From contig NZ_GL891979.1 in the NCBI RefSeq assembly GCF_000213555.1, positions 293,114 to 303,625 on the forward strand: 10,512 nucleotides of DNA, given 5' to 3'. This document shows, one piece after another, positions 6,671 to 10,512 of the stretch. The position numbers and the translations under genes were made by a program. Origin of the DNA: Dysgonomonas gadei ATCC BAA-286. Lineage in GTDB: Bacteria > Bacteroidota > Bacteroidia > Bacteroidales > Dysgonomonadaceae. Below the pieces are notes generated by a model. That model worked only from the letters and a program-made list of their open reading frames with translations. It was not told the origin of the DNA and searched no databases. Position 1 is the first letter of the stretch; the number at the start of each line of letters is the position of its first letter.

Positions 6671-9301
6671 ATGGCAAGTTTAGAACTCTACATCAACAAT
6701 CAATTATGTGAGATAGAAAGTCCGGAGAATTTTTCGGTCTATCTCAAGCGTCAATTACTGAATCCGGCGGAACTGAGCACAAAAGACGCACAACGCTCAT
6801 ACGACATCAGCCTGCCCGCCACGGCTACCAACAACGCCATCTTTGGCTATACGAACACGGAGGAGGTGAGAGGCAAATTCTCGCAATTGTATGATGCGCA
6901 GTTGCTGGTGAACGGGATAAAGATTTTCGATGGAAAATTTAAAATCAGCGAGATAGGGAAAGATTATTACAAGGGGAATCTGGGGATTCCGGCGGCGAAG
7001 ACGGTGAAGGATATTTTCGGGGAGATGAAGATGAATCAGGCGGGGAAGTGGCCGCTGAAATTTGAGAAAATAGAAGATGTCACAATATATAATGAAGGGA
7101 AGCATGAACAGATAACAGGCGAAGATGATGAAATATCGCCATGCATTTTTCCGCTTGCCCTGTATAAACTAATGACGAAAGAAAGTTTGAATAATACCTA
7201 TTCGGCTAAAAATGTTTATGACAGGAGTGTAAGGTTTGCGCTGGAGGATTTTCCGCCCTCTGTCAATTGCATTCATATGCTGAAGAAAATATTCAAACAG
7301 GCAGAGTATAATCTCACAGGCAATGCGCTGCATGACGAAAGGCTGAGAAACCTTTATATGAGTTACAAGAACCCCAACGACTACGAAATGCAGTGGGGGA
7401 CGGGTACAACGAGCATTAGTGGCACATGGAGTAATTATGTGAAAGAAATACGTTCGATAGAATCCAATTATTATATGACATCCATTTGGGATGAATCGCC
7501 GATGTCGATTACCACAAATTTGTTTGATTCAAGGAATATCAGTAATCTTACGATTGTCGATCCCTCCGGAAATATAACTCACAACACTAATCGCAACAGA
7601 ATACATAATATAAATTTCAGAGTACCCTATACCGGATTTTATAAAGTAAGATTTAAAGCTGTTTATACAGGAAAGGATGAAAAGGCCGAAAATATGGATC
7701 TGGCTGTTTCTCCCGGCGGCCTTGATGATTTCTTTGCCGAATGTAAAGTTCTGCGGCACTCGTTAGGCGATACGGATGTGTTTGAGAACCTGTATTTTGA
7801 TAATCATTATTATCGGAATAATATAGATCAGGATTTGGGAGGAACCAGAAATCAATACCCGAAAGCCCATGCGGTGAACTTTATAGACCCAAAGCAAAAC
7901 AAAAATTTCGTTTGCGGATTTTCATGGGGCGGAGATGTGGAGGGAAAAGACGACCAAGGCTTATACGATTATAAAAACATGAAAAATCCGATGATAAAAG
8001 ACAAGTTCTATCATAATCCGATGGCTATGAGTGGAGGGCAATCTTGGAGTATGGGATATCCCGATTCTGAATCTTTCAGGGCTTATTCTGCTGTAAGGAG
8101 TGAGGGATATGTTTTTGAAGATGACAAGCCTTCCGGTAAATATAAAATAGAACTGAATAGCCTGAATGATATTACTCCATGGACAACCCGTACAGGTAAT
8201 GACAATGCGGAAGGGGAGATACATCAGGTGATATGGCTTCAAAAAAACGAATACCTTTCGGTTGTTTCTACCGCAACATTCTGGGAAAAAGCTAACGTAT
8301 GGCCCAACCACCAGATTTATTTTGAGTTATCTTTAGAGCCTTTTAGCCAGGATTTTAGCTGGATGACCATGGGTAATAATGGTTCAAGTATTAACCCCAT
8401 GAACTGGGATGAAGATGGAACATATAAAAAAGGGGAGATAGACCTTTTTAAATTCCTACCAGACAATATAAAGGTAAACGACTGGATAGATAATTTCTGT
8501 AAGGCTTTTAACCTGAAACTGGCGAATACGGGGAAAGATAGCTTTGAGCTAAGCATTAAGAATAAGGACATGGTTACAACAGCTTCGAGTGTTATCGACC
8601 TTGATAAGGGAGCAAGCGTGCAGCAGCGCAGGAATGAGTCGCTGAAACTACCGTCGCTCTACGATATCGGCTTTACCGTAAACACAGAAGAGGAAGGCTA
8701 TTACGATCTGAAGAAAAAGTCAGAAGGTAATACAAATGGGAATGATGATCCCGAGATAATATACAGAGGGAAGTACTATACGGAGAGCACTGAAACCAAT
8801 GTACTGACACAGACCTCCAATTTTTCGTACTGCTGGTATAAAGAGATACTGGATTTCGCTAAGGAGCCTTTGTTTAAAATACCTGTAATTATGAATCACG
8901 AAGCATGGGAGAATGATCTCGATTATGAGGATACGATGGACGACCGGTATTATGACCTGCCGCAGCGATTCTGGTACAAAACAGATTTGTTTGATACAGA
9001 AATTAATAAAAGGCCGGTACGACTAGCTAAGGTATCGAATGAATATAATGGAGAAACCAAGCTAACACTTGATTACAAGGATGACCCTAATTCGTTACTG
9101 AATAACTACTTCCTGCTACTATTGAATGTAGATAATACATACACGGTAGTCAATTGCTATCTGACACCAGAGGAGTATAGCAGGTTGGATATATCACTGG
9201 TGAAATTTAATGGTGATTATTACAATATAGCTGAAATAGACGGCTATGACCCTATGGGGCGAAGTAAAGGTGTACTAAAGTTGATAAAGAGAACAATATA
9301 G
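6671..9301 (+). CDS. Phage tail/baseplate-like structural protein of Bacteroidales prophages
   Basis: 876 aa from ATG 6671. A longer frame opens with TTG at 6647, but that codon lies inside the inverted repeat arm and adds eight unlikely residues. The N-terminus (LELYINNQLCEIE, then ISLPATATNNAIFGY, then FDGKFKISEIG-x-DYYKGNLG) has the layout of long tail-associated proteins I know from Bacteroidetes prophages, where a short self-description strand is followed by a 'sequence of preset values' segment (SLPAT-x-NN) and a small offset domain. The C-terminus (CYLTPEEYSRLD, FNGDYYNIAEIDGYDPMGRSKGVLKLI) is also shared by that group. There is no signal peptide, which argues for a virion or cytoplasmic protein. 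Exact position in the tail is not established. In phages this gene usually follows the tape measure; here it directly follows the terminase. Hand counts give 47-51% GC near both ends but about 33% in the middle (7561-7680), suggesting a swapped central region. Confidence 0.7.
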   Translation: MASLELYINNQLCEIESPENFSVYLKRQLLNPAELSTKDAQRSYDISLPATATNNAIFGYTNTEEVRGKFSQLYDAQLLVNGIKIFDGKFKISEIGKDYYKGNLGIPAAKTVKDIFGEMKMNQAGKWPLKFEKIEDVTIYNEGKHEQITGEDDEISPCIFPLALYKLMTKESLNNTYSAKNVYDRSVRFALEDFPPSVNCIHMLKKIFKQAEYNLTGNALHDERLRNLYMSYKNPNDYEMQWGTGTTSISGTWSNYVKEIRSIESNYYMTSIWDESPMSITTNLFDSRNISNLTIVDPSGNITHNTNRNRIHNINFRVPYTGFYKVRFKAVYTGKDEKAENMDLAVSPGGLDDFFAECKVLRHSLGDTDVFENLYFDNHYYRNNIDQDLGGTRNQYPKAHAVNFIDPKQNKNFVCGFSWGGDVEGKDDQGLYDYKNMKNPMIKDKFYHNPMAMSGGQSWSMGYPDSESFRAYSAVRSEGYVFEDDKPSGKYKIELNSLNDITPWTTRTGNDNAEGEIHQVIWLQKNEYLSVVSTATFWEKANVWPNHQIYFELSLEPFSQDFSWMTMGNNGSSINPMNWDEDGTYKKGEIDLFKFLPDNIKVNDWIDNFCKAFNLKLANTGKDSFELSIKNKDMVTTASSVIDLDKGASVQQRRNESLKLPSLYDIGFTVNTEEEGYYDLKKKSEGNTNGNDDPEIIYRGKYYTESTETNVLTQTSNFSYCWYKEILDFAKEPLFKIPVIMNHEAWENDLDYEDTMDDRYYDLPQRFWYKTDLFDTEINKRPVRLAKVSNEYNGETKLTLDYKDDPNSLLNNYFLLLLNVDNTYTVVNCYLTPEEYSRLDISLVKFNGDYYNIAEIDGYDPMGRSKGVLKLIKRTI

Positions 9302-9303
9302 GT

Positions 9304-9330
9304 AAAAAGGGAGATTTTTTCTCCCTTTTT
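9304..9330. terminator. Bidirectional terminator between convergent genes
   Basis: AAAAAGGGAGA (9304-9314) pairs exactly with TCTCCCTTTTT (9320-9330) across a loop of five T. T-runs flank the stem on both strands, so it serves both the tail-protein gene (stop at 9301) and the lipoprotein gene (stop at 9331). The spacing leaves just this element between the two stop codons. Confidence 0.9.
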
Positions 9331-9750
9331 CTAGTCATCTATTTTTGTATAGCTTACCCATTCTTTATATGTGCCCACAGGAAGAGTGTATAATTTGTTG
9401 TTCTCGATTTCCCATTTAAAAACTCTACTCGGAGAATATCGAAATGCAGTATTATTTATTTGATAATTATCATTAAATACAGCTCCTATTTTATATTCTC
9501 CATTTGAATAAAAAGTCACATAATAGTCCTTGAAGTCTTCAGAGAAGTAAAACCCTATTTCAGGATAATCATCCCGTTGCCACACACCCTGTATCGGATT
9601 ATATCCTTCCGGCTTATAATTCTTGTCATTGGGGTCATTCCAGTCACCGTTCCATACAAACTCTTCTTCTTTCGGGTCATCATCCCCACCACAAGCAGTA
9701 AAGCCCACACACAATGTGCAAATAAATATGAAGTATAGGAATTTTTTCAT
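9331..9750 (-). CDS. Surface lipoprotein of unknown function
   Basis: 139 aa. The signal peptide (FLYFIFICTLCVGF core) ends in the lipobox FTAC, with lipidated Cys20. The following GGDDDPKEEE is the acidic stretch that in Bacteroidetes acts as a lipoprotein export signal, so the protein is probably anchored on the outer face of the outer membrane. The mature part is rich in Trp, Tyr, Asp and Asn. It has a linker-like N-terminal segment (WNGDWNDPND) and then a stretch with alternating strands (IQGVWQRDD, IGFYFSEDF, YYVTFYSNGEYKIG, FKWEIENNKLYTL). This pattern is reminiscent of small lipocalin-like domains of Bacteroidales lipoproteins, but I cannot assign a family. It lies convergent to the phage tail gene and may be a phage-borne accessory gene or a host gene flanking the phage block. 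Confidence 0.85.
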   Translation of the reverse strand: MKKFLYFIFICTLCVGFTACGGDDDPKEEEFVWNGDWNDPNDKNYKPEGYNPIQGVWQRDDYPEIGFYFSEDFKDYYVTFYSNGEYKIGAVFNDNYQINNTAFRYSPSRVFKWEIENNKLYTLPVGTYKEWVSYTKIDD

Positions 9751-9779
9751 CGCTTTTTAAGTTATAGTTTTGTTAAAAA

Positions 9780-9811
9780 CAAAGATAGGGGAAATAATTA
9801 AGAATTAACAA
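9780..9811 (-). promoter_or_regulatory. Bacteroidetes-type promoter candidate for the lipoprotein gene
   Basis: On the minus strand TATCTTTG (9787-9780) fits the -7 consensus TAnnTTTG, and TTG (9811-9809) lies 21 bases upstream as the -33 element. Transcription would start near 9773, leaving a leader of about 23 bases before the ATG at 9750. Confidence 0.65.
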
Positions 9812-10065
9812 TTAAAATGAAGAATTAGGGGATATGGAAGTTTTGTTTTATCTATACATTAGTGAGAATACAGATTTCATTGTAGAGGGTATAGGATATA
9901 AGAAATATAAAAAATGACAGATGGAAAAAATGTGTAAAAAGTGTCAACTTTGTCAGGTTTTAGTAAATAATCTTTACGAAGCAGCGCAGATCGAACTACC
10001 CACTTGTATAATATTGAATAGGGCAAACGCATCAAAATTCATAAAGCTGTTTTCAACCTCCTGTA
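9788..10065. other. Non-coding stretch between lipoprotein promoter and REP-like palindromes
   Basis: About 280 bases without a convincing gene. Positions 9791-9827 are a low-complexity AATTAAGAATTA-type run like those in many Bacteroidales intergenic regions. TGTCA-ACTT-TGTCA near 9943-9956 is a short direct repeat. A 74-codon open frame at 9921-10145 runs through the palindromes and into the IS end, so it is almost certainly spurious. Confidence 0.5.
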
Positions 10066-10084
10066 GGGCGTATTGCATACGCCC
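10063..10084. repeat. REP-like palindrome with 5' GTAG
   Basis: GGGCGTAT (10066-10073) pairs with ATACGCCC (10077-10084) across a 3-base loop TGC. GTAG (10063-10066) sits at the 5' foot, as in REP palindromes that RAYT (REP-associated tyrosine) transposases recognise. No T-run follows, so a terminator is unlikely. Confidence 0.7.
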
Positions 10085-10105
10085 GCATAACAAAATATCA
10101 CAACT

Positions 10106-10120
10106 GGGCGTATTGCATAC
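10106..10120. repeat. Incomplete second copy of the palindrome
   Basis: Bases 10106-10120 repeat the first 15 bases of the palindrome at 10066 exactly (GGGCGTATTGCATAC), 40 bases further on and in the same orientation. The closing GCCC is missing, and the IS end follows at once. The 5' GTAG is also absent here (ACTG instead). This suggests that the IS element inserted within the second palindrome. Confidence 0.7.
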
Positions 10121-10213
10121 ACTAGTGTCCACTAAAAAACATTAACAAGCGATGTAATTATTTGATATGCAATTAATAATATTCGTTTTTTTTACGTGTA
10201 CATTTCAAATCTC

Positions 10214-10221
10214 TATTTTTG
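10214..10221 (+). promoter_or_regulatory. -7 element candidate for the transposase
   Basis: TATTTTTG matches TAnnTTTG 15 bases before the transposase ATG. The -33 region is a T-run (10186-10193) without a clean TTTG, so the promoter may be weak, as is common for IS elements. Confidence 0.4.
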
Positions 10222-10235
10222 TTAGAAGTAACAAA

Positions 10236-10512
10236 ATGATAGTAGGAATGCACAATGGACATTACGTTTTTACTCAATTATGTAGATTTCTGCCCAAGAG
10301 AGCTTTTGATTGTTTAGTCGATAAATACGAAGGCAATAAATATGTAAAATCATTTACTTGTTGGAATCACCTTTTAGTTCTGATTTTTGGTCAGTTATCT
10401 AATCGGGAAAGCCTTCGGGATTTGATAGGGATACTTGATGCGCATAAGAAAAAGTTTTATCATCTTGGATTTGGAAAAAGCGTAACACGTAGTAATTTAT
10501 CTAAAGCCAATG
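10236..10512 (+). CDS. IS4-family transposase, DUF4372 N-terminal domain (partial)
   Basis: The first 92 codons are in the window and the frame is still open at the edge. The segment (YVFTQLCRFLPKRAFD, then SFTCWNHLLVLIFGQLSNRESLRDL, then FYHLGFGKSVTRSNLSKAN) is the DUF4372 N-terminal region that precedes the DDE catalytic domain in Bacteroidales IS4-type transposases. The catalytic residues lie outside the window, so activity cannot be judged. Full-length relatives are about 380-400 aa. The ATG at 10236 is chosen because it follows the -7 candidate; an ATG at 10248 (MHNGHYVF) would also fit the family's usual N-terminus. Confidence 0.9.
   Translation, partial: MIVGMHNGHYVFTQLCRFLPKRAFDCLVDKYEGNKYVKSFTCWNHLLVLIFGQLSNRESLRDLIGILDAHKKKFYHLGFGKSVTRSNLSKAN

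Larger units (their letters stand above)
10121..10512 (+). mobile_element. Left part of an IS4-family insertion sequence
   Basis: The left boundary is inferred from the point where the palindrome copy is broken and from TAGTGTCCACTAAAAAAC (10123-10140), which looks like an IS terminal sequence. The exact first base may lie anywhere from 10119 to 10126, since ACACTAGTGT at 10119-10128 is itself a perfect palindrome. The right end, its matching inverted repeat and any target duplication lie beyond the window. A 95-base leader separates this end from the transposase start. Confidence 0.65.

Noticed and set aside
10066..10120. Possible CRISPR array from the repeated 15-mer
   Set aside because: There are only two copies, one incomplete, with a 25-base gap and no further repeats; the palindrome with GTAG fits a REP-like element better.
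9921..10145. 74-codon open frame next to the IS
   Set aside because: It crosses the REP-like palindromes and continues into the IS terminal sequence, so it cannot be an evolved coding unit.

Overview
The window reads as Bacteroidota DNA, most likely order Bacteroidales (a Dysgonomonas- or Parabacteroides-like organism would fit, but nothing here fixes the genus). The signs are AT-rich intergenic DNA with no obvious Shine-Dalgarno sequences, promoter candidates of the Bacteroidetes type (-7 TAnnTTTG with TTG near -33), signal peptides followed by Gln at +1, a lipoprotein with an acidic stretch just after the lipobox Cys, Cys-led Ig/SprB-like surface modules, and an IS4-type transposase with a DUF4372-like N-terminus.

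Layout. Positions 1-421 are non-coding and hold an (AG)8 tract and a 9-bp hairpin. Positions 422-4597 hold three co-directional secreted-protein genes: a 229-aa protein of a recurrent Bacteroidetes surface type, a 181-aa unknown protein, and a 969-aa multi-module adhesin-like protein. The last two overlap by 4 bases. A strong rho-independent terminator at 4623-4660 closes this cluster. A convergent 74-aa winged-helix protein (4695-4919, minus) follows. Its upstream region holds a promoter candidate, a dyad over the -33 element and an attenuator-like hairpin. The 442-bp divergent spacer 4920-5361 leads into phage genes: a PBSX/Terminase_3-type large terminase (5362-6531), a TTAGCA-rich repeat spacer (6531-6658), and an 876-aa phage tail/baseplate-like protein (6671-9301). 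A symmetrical terminator at 9304-9330 is shared with a convergent 139-aa lipoprotein gene (9331-9750, minus). The remaining non-coding stretch holds a REP-like palindrome with a 5' GTAG, a second incomplete copy of it, and then the left end of an IS4-family element whose transposase runs off the window.

Function. The first cluster probably makes exported cell-surface proteins. The middle looks like a reduced or rearranged prophage. It has packaging and tail-type genes but no portal, capsid, protease, small terminase or tape measure, and a small DNA-binding protein is transcribed divergently from the terminase. I cannot tell from this window whether the missing functions lie elsewhere or the phage block is a remnant. 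The clearest unexplained signals are the control region at 4920-5160, the terminase-to-tail-protein junction, and the REP/IS junction at 10063-10128.
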